Assembly (NCBI RefSeq): GCF_000934755.1
Contig: NZ_JYNP01000015.1
Span: forward strand, 1-64,000
Length of the DNA: 64,000 nucleotides
Reading direction: 5' to 3'
DNA from: Desulfonatronovibrio magnus
Lineage (GTDB): Bacteria > Desulfobacterota > Desulfovibrionia > Desulfovibrionales > Desulfonatronovibrionaceae
This document shows, piece after piece, positions 17,467 to 26,267 of the stretch. The first letter of the stretch is position 1, and the number at the start of each line of letters is the position of its first letter. The translations under genes and the position numbers were made by a program. Under the pieces are notes generated by a model. It was given only the letters and a program-made list of their open reading frames with translations. It was not told where the DNA came from and made no database searches.

Positions 17467-18411
17467 ATGACTCAGACTGCTTTCGTAATCGACCTTTATG
17501 ACAGCCTTATTGAGGCCAAGGACGATCGCACCAGAGCCAGAATTATTGCCAATGCTTTTGAAAGCTTAGAAGACCGATATCCGGAACTCAAAGATATGGC
17601 AACTGCCAGCGGGGTTCGCCAGTCAGAACTGCGCCTGCAGAAGGAAATTCAACTAATTAAGTCAGATCTGATTAAAGATATTGAGAAGATCAGGGCTGAC
17701 CTGTCAATTGAAATCGCACAGTCTAATGCACAAGTGAGAAAAGAAATTGAGCAGCTTAGAACTGATCTGATTAAAGATATTGAACTGTCTAAAACAGAGT
17801 TGAGAAAAGATATTGAGCAGGTCAGACTGCAAGTCGAAGAAGTAAAAGCAGAACTGAAAAAGGATATTGAGCAGGTCAGACTGCGAGTCGAAGAAGTAAA
17901 AGCAGAACTGAAAAAGGATATTGAGCAGGTCAGACTGCGAGTCGAAGAAGTAAAAGCAGATCTGAAAAAGGATATTGCACAGGTCAGACTGCAAGTCGAA
18001 GAAGTAAAAGCGGAACTGAAAAAGGATATTGAGCAGGTCAGAGCAGATCTCTCAAAAGATATTGAGAAAGTCAGAGCTGATCTCTCAAAAGATATCGAAA
18101 AGGTCAGAACTGATCTCTCAAAAGATATTGAGCAGGTCAGAGCTGATCTCTCAAAAGATATTGAGCAGGTCAGAGCTGATCTCTCAAAAGAAATCGAAAA
18201 GGTCAGAACTGATCTTTCAAAAGATATCGAGCAGCTCAGAACTGATCTTTCAAAAGATATTGAGCAGGTCAGACTGCGGGTGGAAGAAGTAAAAGTTGAG
18301 CTTACAAAAGAAATCTATCTGGGAAATCAAAAAGTTTTGCGCTGGACCACAGGTCTTATTTTTGCCCAATTGGTAACAATAATATCAGTTATCTTAGCCA
18401 CTTCTTTATGA
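17467..18411 (+). CDS. Repetitive coiled-coil protein with C-terminal membrane anchor (DUF1640-like)
   Basis: 314 residues. A conserved-looking head (TQTAFVIDLYDSLIEAKDDR) is followed by more than 200 residues of regular coiled coil and a final transmembrane helix (WTTGLIFAQLVTIISVILA). The coiled coil has two repeat types: about five copies of an 18-residue unit (KKDIEQVRLRVEEVKAEL) and, between the fourth and fifth, seven copies of an 11-residue unit (SKDIEQVRADL). Layout resembles DUF1640/CCDC90-type tail-anchored coiled coils. GGAGGAG lies 5 bases before ATG 17467. Its function is unknown; it could be a spacer or scaffold projecting from the inner membrane. The repeats are near-identical in DNA, so its length is likely to vary between strains. 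Confidence 0.85.
   Translation: MTQTAFVIDLYDSLIEAKDDRTRARIIANAFESLEDRYPELKDMATASGVRQSELRLQKEIQLIKSDLIKDIEKIRADLSIEIAQSNAQVRKEIEQLRTDLIKDIELSKTELRKDIEQVRLQVEEVKAELKKDIEQVRLRVEEVKAELKKDIEQVRLRVEEVKADLKKDIAQVRLQVEEVKAELKKDIEQVRADLSKDIEKVRADLSKDIEKVRTDLSKDIEQVRADLSKDIEQVRADLSKEIEKVRTDLSKDIEQLRTDLSKDIEQVRLRVEEVKVELTKEIYLGNQKVLRWTTGLIFAQLVTIISVILATSL
17803..18300 (+). repeat. In-gene tandem repeats of 54 bp and 33 bp
   Basis: Four successive 54-bp units (from about 17803) then seven 33-bp units with the core AAAGATATTGAGCAGGTCAG, then a fifth 54-bp unit. Both unit lengths are multiples of 3, so gains or losses keep the frame. They encode the 18- and 11-residue coiled-coil units. Confidence 0.85.
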
Positions 18412-18496
18412 TAATACCCACTACGCAGTTTTTCAAAGATCTTTGAGGCAAGTGGTCCCGCAAGAACCAGTCTCCGTTCCACATCCAAAGGTCTAA

Positions 18497-18690
18497 CGCG
18501 GATTGTACCCGCAACCCAAATTAAACAAGCAACGTTAAGTTGTGGCTATAACTGGACTTTTCACGCTGAAGGCTGAAGGCTGAAGGCTGAAGAATAAGGT
18601 TCCTTGGCATTATTGCTCTTTCAAGGATAAAAAACTTTCTTGTTTTTTGCTACAGGAATAAAGCGGTAAGTTACTAAGCTTTTTCCGCGA
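18497..18690 (+). repeat. Composite intergenic repeat with GGCTGAA array
   Basis: GCGGATTGTACCCGCAACCC is followed by a spacer, a 4-unit heptamer array (18564-18593) and an AATAAGGTTCCTTGGCATTA stretch leading to CTTTCAAGG and a T-rich tail with GGTAAGTTACT. The same order is found at 63188-63345 and, in part, at 1-150 and 53360-53790. Confidence 0.75.
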
Positions 18691-18692
18691 CC

Positions 18693-18815
18693 CTGCACGG
18701 AAAAAGTGGCCCCTTCGGGGCAAAAGAGACTACCCACGGAATACTCGGAAAAACACTGAATAAAGAAAAGAGACATTTTCCGTGTCCTTCCGTGTGTTCC
18801 GTGGGCAAAACCTCT
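18693..18815. repeat. Imperfect inverted repeat of the 'ttccgtgtgttccgtgggc' type
   Basis: Left arm CTACCCACGGAATACTCGG (from 18730) and right arm TTCCGTGTGTTCCGTGGGC (18785-18805) are imperfect complements around a short AAAGAAAAGAGAC centre. A smaller hairpin (GGCCCCTTCGGGGC) lies at 18708-18721. Could act as a transcription barrier between the convergent genes on either side. Confidence 0.5.
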
Positions 18816-18884
18816 TGGCTTTCTTTGAAAATGAAACAACATGTTTGTTTGAAATTTCCGCTAAGCGCCTAAACTATTACCAGA

Positions 18885-19805
18885 TTATTTATTTCCTGAT
18901 TTGGGATGGGCCTTGTCATAGACACTGGTTACCTCATCTAAATTTAAGTGTGTGTAACGCTGGGTCGTAGAGATTCGGCTGTGCCCCAGAAGTTCCTGCA
19001 CACTCCTGAGATCAGCACCGCTTTGAAGCATATGGGTTGCATAGCTGTGCCTGAGTCCGTGGGGACTGATTCTCTCCGGAAGTGCGGCTTCTCCGGCCAG
19101 CTTGTCAATAATTCGCGCCGCTTCTCTTCTATTTAGCCTCTTGCCTCGAAGCCCCAGAAACAGCGCCTGTTCTCTCGGATCAGGGTTAAATGCACTTCGT
19201 TGCCTAATATATTGCCTGACTCTTTCAACTGCCGCTTCAGTCATGGGTGTAAGACGTTCTTTCCTTCCCTTGCCCAGCACCCTGACCATACCTCTGGACT
19301 GATCAACATCATCCATATTTAGACCAACGGCCTCACTGACCCGCAGTCCTGAACCATAAAGCATTTCAGCGAGTGCTATATCTCTCAGCCAGCGTGGTGA
19401 TGGATCGCCTTCAGCATCCATAAGATTAATTGCCTGGTCTACATTAAGAAAACTCGGCTGCGGTCTGTCTTGTTTGGGGTTGGAGATACCCTGGCATGGA
19501 TTGTCACTAATCTTTTTATACTTTAGGAGGAAAACAAAAAAGGACCGCAACGAAGACAGTTTCCGTGCCATGGATGACTTGGACTGTTTTGATTTGTGCA
19601 GGCTGGTTAAAAACCCATGGATATCTTTGCGCACAACTTCATGCGGCTTGTCGCAAGTTTTGCCCTTTTCCTTAAGAAATTGTTCAAACTGACTCAGATC
19701 ACTGCCATATGCTGAAACAGTGGCGGTGGAATATCCCTTTTCAATATCTAAATGAGCCAGAAAGGCTTGAATTTCTTCAGGAAGATTTTCTACGGTCCAG
19801 GACAT
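18885..19805 (-). CDS. xerC: Tyrosine site-specific recombinase, XerC/XerD type
   Basis: 306 residues. The N-terminal SAM-like core-binding domain covers about residues 10-95. The catalytic domain has Arg in GSGLRVSEAV, Lys in GKGRKERLTPM, HGLRHSYATHML, the LLGHSRISTTQRYTHL box and the nucleophile Tyr in QRYTHL. Size and lack of mobile-element context favour a chromosome-dimer-resolution recombinase acting at dif. XerC versus XerD cannot be decided here. Its start overlaps the end of the upstream GGDEF gene by 29 bp, so the two are probably co-transcribed. Confidence 0.88.
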   Translation of the reverse strand: MSWTVENLPEEIQAFLAHLDIEKGYSTATVSAYGSDLSQFEQFLKEKGKTCDKPHEVVRKDIHGFLTSLHKSKQSKSSMARKLSSLRSFFVFLLKYKKISDNPCQGISNPKQDRPQPSFLNVDQAINLMDAEGDPSPRWLRDIALAEMLYGSGLRVSEAVGLNMDDVDQSRGMVRVLGKGRKERLTPMTEAAVERVRQYIRQRSAFNPDPREQALFLGLRGKRLNRREAARIIDKLAGEAALPERISPHGLRHSYATHMLQSGADLRSVQELLGHSRISTTQRYTHLNLDEVTSVYDKAHPKSGNK

Positions 19806-20709
19806 ATGCGCTTCCAGGGCTTTTCTTGGCTACTTTCTTGAGGTTCATGGCAATTTCTGAAGCCTGACCGTAGTGGTTCAGCTCTCCGTCAATGTTAAAG
19901 ACCACTGCGATTGAAACGCTCATCATAGGAAAATCCTGAATACTTCCTTTCCTGTCAGTGGATCTGATAAACCCCCGCTCCCGATCCTCGGGATCATAAA
20001 AGTTTGGAACTATGCCGTCAAAATTACGAATAAGTATCTGGCAAACGTTTTCAGCCTGATCCGGAGGCACAATAAACACAAAGTCGTCACCACCAATATG
20101 CCCTACAAAAGACTCCATGCCGGCAAAGGCCCTGATGGTGTTCACAATGATTCTTGCAGTCATCATGAGGATCTCATCACCTCGCGAAAAGCCATACTTA
20201 TCGTTGTAAGACTTAAAATTATCAAGATCTGCATAAGCCAGTGCAAAATTCTGCTTCCTGTCCATCATATCCTGTATTTTCTGGATAATTGAAGTATTTC
20301 CAGGTAATTTGGTCAATGGACTGGCATCCAACTCCCATGCTGCTCTTGCCAGGACCAGGTCTAAACGGATTCTGGTCTGCTGACGATCAAGGGGCTTCAT
20401 AAGAAAATCATCAACTTCTATCTGGGTCAGATTAAGCTCAGATGTTAAGTCATCAATATCTAAGCAAATAATCACCGGCACCTGACGGTAGACATTTTCA
20501 CTTTTGAAAATACGGATAAGTTCCATCCCCCCCATATCCTGAAGTTTATTGTCAACTATGAGCAAATCAGGAGGATTGTTGAAAATCAACTCAATGGCCC
20601 CTCTACCCCTCTCAAAAACAGTCCATTGAGCCTGAGTGTAGATATCCTTGAAGTTTTGATACAGATCTGCATCATCTGATATGAGAAAAAAGTGTTTTTC
20701 TTTATTCAT
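19777..20709 (-). CDS. Receiver-GGDEF domain protein, candidate diguanylate cyclase
   Basis: 310 residues. The N-terminal response-regulator receiver keeps the acceptor Asp in DLLIVDNKLQDMGG (about residue 53) and the Lys in FLMKPLD. A GGDEF domain follows from about residue 130, with LTKLPGN and the signature GHIGGDDFVF. The motif is GGDDF, not GGDEF, and no RxxD inhibitory site is visible five residues upstream. If active it makes cyclic di-GMP; the E-to-D change makes activity uncertain. It overlaps xerC at its 3' end. No partner kinase is next to it. Confidence 0.88.
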   Translation of the reverse strand: MNKEKHFFLISDDADLYQNFKDIYTQAQWTVFERGRGAIELIFNNPPDLLIVDNKLQDMGGMELIRIFKSENVYRQVPVIICLDIDDLTSELNLTQIEVDDFLMKPLDRQQTRIRLDLVLARAAWELDASPLTKLPGNTSIIQKIQDMMDRKQNFALAYADLDNFKSYNDKYGFSRGDEILMMTARIIVNTIRAFAGMESFVGHIGGDDFVFIVPPDQAENVCQILIRNFDGIVPNFYDPEDRERGFIRSTDRKGSIQDFPMMSVSIAVVFNIDGELNHYGQASEIAMNLKKVAKKSPGSAYVLDRRKSS

Positions 20710-20756
20710 TTGTAACTGTTCACCACATTTGCTATAAGGCTATGAAAATCCCTGGA

Positions 20757-20842
20757 ATCTGGCTCGTGGCCTATAGCTGGTAGCTGGTGGCTCTTAGCTC
20801 GTAGCTGGTAGTTCGTGGCTCGTAGCTGATAGCTCGTGGCTT
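20757..20842. repeat. TAGCTGG heptanucleotide minisatellite
   Basis: About twelve 7-bp units of the form NNTAGCT or NNTGGCT (GGTAGCT, CGTAGCT, CTTAGCT, CGTGGCT). Same period as the GGCTGAA arrays but a different core. It ends at the stop codon of the HDOD gene. Confidence 0.8.
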
Positions 20843-21677
20843 AATCAGGCCGAAAACCGCTGAGGTCTGCATACTCTTTGTCCAGCTCATCCAGAATCTT
20901 GACGATACCGCTTTGGTTCAGGTTTAATACTTTGAAGACGTACCTGTTAAGGTAACTGATCTGATCATCTCCGCTGTTGCCCACCTGAAAAACTCGAGAC
21001 ATGAAATCACCAAGATGCACCACACAAGCCATATCAGGAAAATGCTGAGCTGACTTGGGTCTGTGATGCCATACCAGGCCTTCCCGTAGTCTCAATGGAA
21101 GATTCCAGTGGTCAGACAGCCAGGCATTGATCCGATCATGGGAAAAACCCATCACTTCCTTTTCAGCCATATAATAGCTCATATCTTTTTGTTTAACCAG
21201 TTCATCAACCTGCTTTTTGACATCAGGCAACTGAACAACAGAAACCACCTTACCCAGATCATGCAACAAGCCTGCAACAGAATACTCTTCCGGATCTTTA
21301 AAGCCTGCTACTTTTGCTATTTGAGTACAAGCCACTGCACAGCCCAGACTATGTTCCCACAGCCCCATCATTGACTCAGCCATGGCATCAAAAACCGAAG
21401 TACTGATAATAAGACCACGTACTACATTAAAACCCAGCAGTACAAGTGCGTGCTGTATTGTACTGATTCTTCTGGGAAATCCATAAATCGGCGAATTGAC
21501 CATCTTCAGAACTTTGGCAGAAAGCACCTGATCCTGAGAAATAACCTTGGCAACCTGATCCGTGGAAGAGCTTGGATCCTGGACAAGTTCAGTAACCTCA
21601 TCAAGCACAGTAGGCAGAGTCGGCAAATCATTGACCGACAGGACCATTTTTTTATTTTCAGTATATAAATCCTGCAT
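20841..21677 (-). CDS. HDOD domain signalling protein
   Basis: 278 residues. An HDOD domain spans about residues 15-215: LPTLPTVLDEVTELVQDPSS, DQVLSAKVLKMVNSPIYGFPRRISTI, then the HD-like stretch GLLHDLGKVV and a downstream His cluster (WHHRP). HDOD proteins are linked to signalling, chemotaxis and motility control in proteobacteria, usually without proven catalysis. Its start codon shares one base with the stop of the 126-residue gene upstream, so the two are translationally coupled. Confidence 0.88.
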   Translation of the reverse strand: MQDLYTENKKMVLSVNDLPTLPTVLDEVTELVQDPSSSTDQVAKVISQDQVLSAKVLKMVNSPIYGFPRRISTIQHALVLLGFNVVRGLIISTSVFDAMAESMMGLWEHSLGCAVACTQIAKVAGFKDPEEYSVAGLLHDLGKVVSVVQLPDVKKQVDELVKQKDMSYYMAEKEVMGFSHDRINAWLSDHWNLPLRLREGLVWHHRPKSAQHFPDMACVVHLGDFMSRVFQVGNSGDDQISYLNRYVFKVLNLNQSGIVKILDELDKEYADLSGFRPD

Positions 21678-22057
21678 TATTTCTGCTCTTTTGAGGGTGA
21701 ATCAGTTTCAGGCTGTTGTGAAGTGCTGGTCTGGGCAGCCTCCATAACCATCTTTTTTTTGAAATATGCCTTTAAAAAGAGCTTCATTCTGGTCATCCAC
21801 TGATCATCATTGAAATTCCTGAACAGGTGATCCATTTCCTGCACACGCTGCTTATAAGTCTTAGGTGGATCAACACCTTCCATTTCAACAGGATGACCCT
21901 GCACAACCACGGACGGGATATCCATGTTTTCAAGACGCGTGATGAGGGTATCGGTAATTTCAGTACCTTCAGCCACGAGCACCATGCCGTTATCTCTCAG
22001 TATAGGCTTGGCCAGAACCATTCCGGGTTTGGCCTTGTCAAGCGGTATTTTCTGCAA
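21677..22057 (-). CDS. Small conserved protein coupled to HDOD gene
   Basis: 126 residues. Residues 1-55 (KIPLDKAKPGMVLAKPILRD, GMVLVAEGTEITDTLITRLE) resemble the short beta-rich segment found at the N terminus of many HD-GYP proteins (DUF3391-like) and in stand-alone HDOD partners. The C-terminal half is charged and low in complexity at the very end (TSTSQQPETDSPSKEQK). The one-base overlap with the HDOD gene strongly suggests they work together. Biochemical role unknown. Confidence 0.7.
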   Translation of the reverse strand: MQKIPLDKAKPGMVLAKPILRDNGMVLVAEGTEITDTLITRLENMDIPSVVVQGHPVEMEGVDPPKTYKQRVQEMDHLFRNFNDDQWMTRMKLFLKAYFKKKMVMEAAQTSTSQQPETDSPSKEQK

Positions 22058-22065
22058 GGTATATA

Positions 22066-22150
22066 CTCCCTTGAGAGTTCAAAGTTCCTGGTTCTTCGTT
22101 CCTGACTGCATGAAATAAATACAGGCAGATATTCGGCCTGGCCCGAAAGA
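22066..22150 (-). repeat. Family C element remnant with GTTCNNN heptads
   Basis: CTTGAGAGTTCAAAGTTCC, then GGTTCTT and CGTTCCT units with 7-bp spacing, as at 24215-24262. It is the terminal part of the element whose fuller copies lie at 29654-29972 and 48158-48309. Confidence 0.6.
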
Positions 22151-22219
22151 CATATTGAGCAGGCAAAAAAAATAAAGCGTACTGATTCCACAACCCCATA
22201 ATGGAAAACTAATATATGT

Positions 22220-23356
22220 CTACCTGGAGCAGTAATACATTCCAGGTAACCTTTTGATCAAACCTTTAATTTCCAATTGAACCAGAACCTGGCTGACCTT
22301 ATGGCTGGGCCAGTCAAGTTTCTGTGTCAACTCATCAATATGCACCTGCTTATCCAAACTCAAAGCCTTAAGCAGTTGCGACTCATCCTGCGGCAGATCC
22401 GGAGGCACTTGAGGTCTGCCCGGACTTTTTTCAGAAGGCTTAAGTTTGTTGTGCGAAAAAGCTGACTTAAGAACCGGGGCCAGAACTTCCAGAATATCAT
22501 CACCTCTGCTTACCAGATGTGCACCCTGACGAATAAGTTCATTACATCCGTCATAATTTTCCATATTCACAGCACCCGGCACTGCAAAGACCTCTTTATT
22601 CTGAGTCAAAGCCAACTGGGCAGTAATCATACTGCCGCTTTTCAGTGCTGACTGAATCACCAGCACCCCCAACGCCAGGCCGCTGATAATTCTGTTGCGA
22701 AAGGGAAAGTTACGCGCCTCAGGCTTGGATCCCGGTTCAAGCTCGCTGATTATCAATCCGGAATCCTCGATCTTGACCCACAAGTCCTTGTTTATGGCTG
22801 GATAAATAAGATCAATTCCTGTTCCAAGAACAGCAATCGTACCTCCTGCACTGTCTACTGAAGCCATGTGAGCCTGTCGATCAATCCCATAGGCAAACCC
22901 GGAAATAATTGTCAGGCCGGCCTTAGACAGTTCACTGCAAATATTTCTGGCCATTTCCTGGCCATAAGCTGAACTTTGCCTTGAGCCCACTACAGCAATG
23001 CCATGGTTTTGCAACAGGCTGATATCACCTTTATAATAAAGAGCAACTGGCGGATCGTAAATCTGTTTGAGCATTTCAGGATACTGGGGGTCCGACCATA
23101 GTACCAGGTTGAGATTTTTGCTGAGCACTCTTTCTAACTGGGATTGAGCAGCTGTTTCCCAGTCTGATGAAGCAAGACCGCGTTCCTGATTTTTCTTGAT
23201 TAACCCAAGGCTTTTCCACCTGGATTTATCAGCCAATGCATGTGCCGGACTTAAATAGTGCTCTAAAATTTTACACCAGGTCCGGGGGCCAATGCCCTTT
23301 ATAGATTGCAGGGCAAAGCAGGCAAAAATCTGATCATTTCTGGAATAAGCTGTCAT
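22220..23356 (-). CDS. dprA: DNA processing protein DprA (Smf)
   Basis: 378 residues. DprA loads RecA on incoming single-stranded DNA during transformation. An N-terminal helix-hairpin-helix-like region contains LQSIKGIGPRTWCKIL. The Rossmann core follows, with GSRQSSAYGQ, SGFAYGIDRQAHMASVDSAGGTI, LGTGIDLIYP and FPFRNRIISGLA. A C-terminal winged helix begins near residue 310 (LPQDESQLLKALSLDKQVHIDELTQKL). All domains are complete. With the type IV pilus genes further along the window, natural competence is conceivable but not shown. Confidence 0.94.
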   Translation of the reverse strand: MTAYSRNDQIFACFALQSIKGIGPRTWCKILEHYLSPAHALADKSRWKSLGLIKKNQERGLASSDWETAAQSQLERVLSKNLNLVLWSDPQYPEMLKQIYDPPVALYYKGDISLLQNHGIAVVGSRQSSAYGQEMARNICSELSKAGLTIISGFAYGIDRQAHMASVDSAGGTIAVLGTGIDLIYPAINKDLWVKIEDSGLIISELEPGSKPEARNFPFRNRIISGLALGVLVIQSALKSGSMITAQLALTQNKEVFAVPGAVNMENYDGCNELIRQGAHLVSRGDDILEVLAPVLKSAFSHNKLKPSEKSPGRPQVPPDLPQDESQLLKALSLDKQVHIDELTQKLDWPSHKVSQVLVQLEIKGLIKRLPGMYYCSR

Positions 23357-23390
23357 CCTGGTTTAACTTATAAATTTGTCTTGGGATCAA

Positions 23391-24194
23391 CTAAGTTTCG
23401 CTTCTTAACTGCTCTTTCAAGGGACCTGCACGCCTTGCTGATTCTGACTCAGGATAGTCCTGAGTCAAAATACCAAGGTAAAACATGGCGTTTCTTGCAT
23501 CCCCAAGCCTCTGGTATGAAAGGCCGATCTTAAATAGTGAATCTGGAGCCTTGGGATCTTCAGGAAACTTATCCAGAACTCTTCTGAACATCAAGATAGC
23601 CCTGGGATAATCATTTTGCAAATAATAGGTTTCCGCGAGCCAGTACCAGGCATTTGGAACAAGGGCGCTCTCGGGAAACCTGTCCAGAAAATCTCTGAAT
23701 TCAAGCCTGGCAGATTCGGGTCGCTCGGCAAAGTAAAGATCAAGCGCACTCCTGTATAGTTCTGATTCTCCCAGTTGTGCCTGGCTGCGTTGTGGCTGTG
23801 GCACTTCCTGAGTCTTCTCTGTTCGATCTTGAATTTCAGCCATGGACTGCATCACTGGTGGTGCTTGAGCTGGCTCTCGGTCCAGATTTACTCCCAAATT
23901 AATATACTCGCTGACAGGGTCGGTTCTCTGAGACTCAACACTTGTTTGAAGTGACTCTACTTCGCTCCAGATGGACATGAACCGCCTGGCGGATTCATCT
24001 CTGAGCTGATCTAACTCTGTACTGAGTTCCTCTAACTCAGCCCAGATGGAGTCAATCGCAGATTGCTGGCCATGAACCTGATCCTCAAGGGAATCAATCA
24101 TACGCTTGTGTGATCTTATTTCACCTCCGGGATACAAGGTGCATCCGTAGGTAAATACCGCACAAATTAGAAAAATAACCATCCTGGAATACAT
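23391..24194 (-). CDS. cpoB: CpoB/YbgF-like periplasmic TPR protein
   Basis: 267 residues. A lipoprotein-like signal ends in VFTYGC, so the mature protein is probably lipidated. Residues 30-85 form a coiled coil (SLEDQVHGQQ...TELDQLRDES). C-terminal TPRs include LYRSALDLYF, RLEFRDFLDRFPESALVPNAWYWLAE and AILMFRRVLDKFPEDPKAPDSLFKIG. This coiled coil plus TPR layout is that of CpoB, which links Tol-Pal to cell-wall synthesis during division. The usual tol-pal neighbours are absent, so the symbol is by architecture only. Confidence 0.78.
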   Translation of the reverse strand: MYSRMVIFLICAVFTYGCTLYPGGEIRSHKRMIDSLEDQVHGQQSAIDSIWAELEELSTELDQLRDESARRFMSIWSEVESLQTSVESQRTDPVSEYINLGVNLDREPAQAPPVMQSMAEIQDRTEKTQEVPQPQRSQAQLGESELYRSALDLYFAERPESARLEFRDFLDRFPESALVPNAWYWLAETYYLQNDYPRAILMFRRVLDKFPEDPKAPDSLFKIGLSYQRLGDARNAMFYLGILTQDYPESESARRAGPLKEQLRSET

Positions 24195-24213
24195 AATAAA
24201 GCTCCAATTAGCT

Positions 24214-24372
24214 TACTTGAGAGTTCAAAGTTCCTGGTTCTTCGTTCTTGGTTCTAAGAAAAAATATCAATAAATTTACATTGATACCTGGTCTGGTCCA
24301 AAAGATATTCTGATCTGCCAAAAAGCCAATAAAAGCAAAAGATTACAAAAAAACTTTTGACTGTCCAGAGAA
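24214..24372 (-). repeat. Family C element, diverged copy
   Basis: Begins ACTTGAGAGTTCAAAGTTCC with 7-bp GTTCNNN units and ends ACTTTTGACTGTCCAG about 150 bp later, the same end points as the copies at 29654-29972 and 48158-48309; the middle has diverged. The rest of the 325-bp gap holds nothing recognised except AAAAGGAG before the next gene. Confidence 0.6.
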
Positions 24373-24519
24373 TAACTCTTTATGCTGCTCACGAGCTTAT
24401 TTTCCAAGGCCCACACCATAGCTTTCAAAATACCTCAAGAATAAATTCTTGCCTGATAATCGGTTTTAAGGCATAATTAACGGCTTAGATCAGATTTTGA
24501 GTAAAAGGAGAATGTTATT

Positions 24520-25521
24520 TTGGAATATACGCTTTATGACGGTCTGCTCACCGGCCTTGCCGCACTCTTGCTGGGCTGCGCTGCAGGCTTCCCGGCGCTG
24601 GCGTTACTTAGTGAGGCTGCTGGAATCCTGCGCAAAAAAGTTTTCATGCACAAATTTGCCCAGCAATATGCCAGAATCGGCCTGCTTTTCGTGTATGCCG
24701 TCACCCTTGCAGTAGCTGCAGCCTGGGCCGCTTCCCACTACATCCTGGATTTTTTTCTGCCTGATATCAGCGGTTTCTGGATAGAATATGAAATATTCTG
24801 GGATTTCAGTCTTTATTTGTCTGTTATTGCTTCTGTTTTAATGAGCATATATTATTTTACATGGAAAGCGCTCAGCAAAATCAAAGCTCTACACATGACC
24901 ATCGGCATCCTTGCCAATATTTGTGCTACAGCGTTTCTGATACTTTTGGGCTGGGCTTTTTATCGAGAACTCCTCATCCTGCCTGAAATAGCCCCGGACC
25001 TGAACTCCATATTTCTTCCTCTTGCAGCCCAGGCCTTTTTGCTGAGCCTGGCTGCAGCAGCAGTAACAGGGATGCTTTATCTGCTGCTTAGACGCAGCAG
25101 GGATGATTTTGGCCGCGATTACTACCGCTTTGCTCTGGCTTTTGGGGCACGTTGGGGCATTATGTTTGCAGCTCTTTCTCCATTGACCTGCCTCTGGCTG
25201 TTCATGCTTATGGAGGACGCACTGACTTATGACTATATTGCCATACCCGGGGCTGTCTATTCTCTAAGCCTGATTATCATGGCCATAATACTCTGGCGCA
25301 TAAGCAGAAGTGAACAACCCATGCGCAACAAGCTTGCCATCATCATCTGTCCGCTGTTTATCTGGCTGATTTTTGTTGCCCGCTTTGTTTCTTACTTAGA
25401 ATTTACCAATATGGACCAGGGTGAGGTAGTCATCCACACCTTCATAAGAGACTGGCCGCTTACTTTTCAGGACTTTAAAGGCATTTTTCCACAGGTAAAT
25501 TTCTTGCCTTCAGGGCAATAG
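24520..25521 (+). CDS. Polytopic inner-membrane protein of unknown function
   Basis: 333 residues with about nine hydrophobic helices, starting from a TTG codon that has AAAAGGAG 9 bases upstream. The helical pattern, a conserved-looking cytoplasmic stretch LRKKVFMHKFAQQYARIGLLF near residue 40, and the arrangement of paired helices recall quinol-oxidase-like or cytochrome-bd-like membrane subunits, but I cannot see convincing haem ligands and do not assign a family. The C-terminal tail IRDWPLTFQDFKGIFPQVNF is soluble. Its 3' end overlaps the convergent thyX gene by 55 bp. Confidence 0.75.
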   Translation: MEYTLYDGLLTGLAALLLGCAAGFPALALLSEAAGILRKKVFMHKFAQQYARIGLLFVYAVTLAVAAAWAASHYILDFFLPDISGFWIEYEIFWDFSLYLSVIASVLMSIYYFTWKALSKIKALHMTIGILANICATAFLILLGWAFYRELLILPEIAPDLNSIFLPLAAQAFLLSLAAAAVTGMLYLLLRRSRDDFGRDYYRFALAFGARWGIMFAALSPLTCLWLFMLMEDALTYDYIAIPGAVYSLSLIIMAIILWRISRSEQPMRNKLAIIICPLFIWLIFVARFVSYLEFTNMDQGEVVIHTFIRDWPLTFQDFKGIFPQVNFLPSGQ

Positions 25522-26192
25522 CTTAGACGCTCACATCGTGGACCAGCCTTGCTGAAGATTACCGGCAACTCCATACGCAAAATTTTCAGCATCTTCCAGG
25601 CCATTTTTCGTATTTCCCATTGCGCGCGCCGACAGCACCTGAGCTCAAAAAAGTGAATGAGGCTCCGGCAGTTCATGGTCATTACTACCTTGGATTCTGC
25701 GGCCTGGGGCAGCACAAACCTGGCATCTTCATTGGCCTTGGCACCGCGCCCACTTTTTGTGAGCATGCTCTGCAGGTCAGAATACACCCTGCCAACCTCG
25801 CCCATAAACTGTTCAAATCTTTGTTTTGCTTCTGGAACAGCAGCGATAGCCGGGGGCAGTATATATTGAAAATCCTGGGCATCAACGTATCTCTGGCTTT
25901 GCTGTGAATAAGAAGCGATGCGGTGACGCACCAGCTGATGAGTCAAAGCTCTGGATATCCCCTGCACCGCAAAAGTATAGCAGACATGCTCCACAGGGCT
26001 GTCATGCCCGGACTCTAAAATTTTGCCGATAAAATCCGCCTGCTTTTCCTGAGAGACATCACCACTTAGTAGTTGAGGCCACAATTCACCTGCAAAACCT
26101 GGACTGTAGCACTGCCTGAAAGCAGCATAAATAAGGGATACGGCACTGGGAGTTCCGCTGAGCAGTTTTACTTCTAATCTTGATTCAGGCAT
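25467..26192 (-). CDS. thyX: FAD-dependent thymidylate synthase ThyX
   Basis: 241 residues. It makes dTMP from dUMP with methylene-tetrahydrofolate and FAD. The ThyX signature RHRIASYSQQSQRY (RHRxxSxxxxSxR) is near residue 88. SPVEHVCYTFAVQGISRALTHQLV precedes it, and MNCRSLIHFFELRCCRRAQWEIR follows in the active-site half. The end, RCERLSYCPEGKKFTCGK, is typical. Bacteria with ThyX usually lack ThyA. The gene overlaps the convergent membrane-protein gene by 55 bp. Confidence 0.95.
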   Translation of the reverse strand: MPESRLEVKLLSGTPSAVSLIYAAFRQCYSPGFAGELWPQLLSGDVSQEKQADFIGKILESGHDSPVEHVCYTFAVQGISRALTHQLVRHRIASYSQQSQRYVDAQDFQYILPPAIAAVPEAKQRFEQFMGEVGRVYSDLQSMLTKSGRGAKANEDARFVLPQAAESKVVMTMNCRSLIHFFELRCCRRAQWEIRKMAWKMLKILRMELPVIFSKAGPRCERLSYCPEGKKFTCGKMPLKS

Positions 26193-26267
26193 CTGAATTC
26201 CTTTTTATACCTCTGTCAAACGTGGACCATGTCCGCGACGCAGCTGTTTTAATTTCGCTGCAATGTA

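Noticed and set aside
17704-17994. Antisense frame in the coiled-coil gene
   Set aside because: It is a by-product of the tandem repeats on the other strand.
17803-18300. CRISPR-like regular repeats
   Set aside because: The repeats are adjacent without unique spacers, are in frame and encode coiled coil. No cas genes are nearby.
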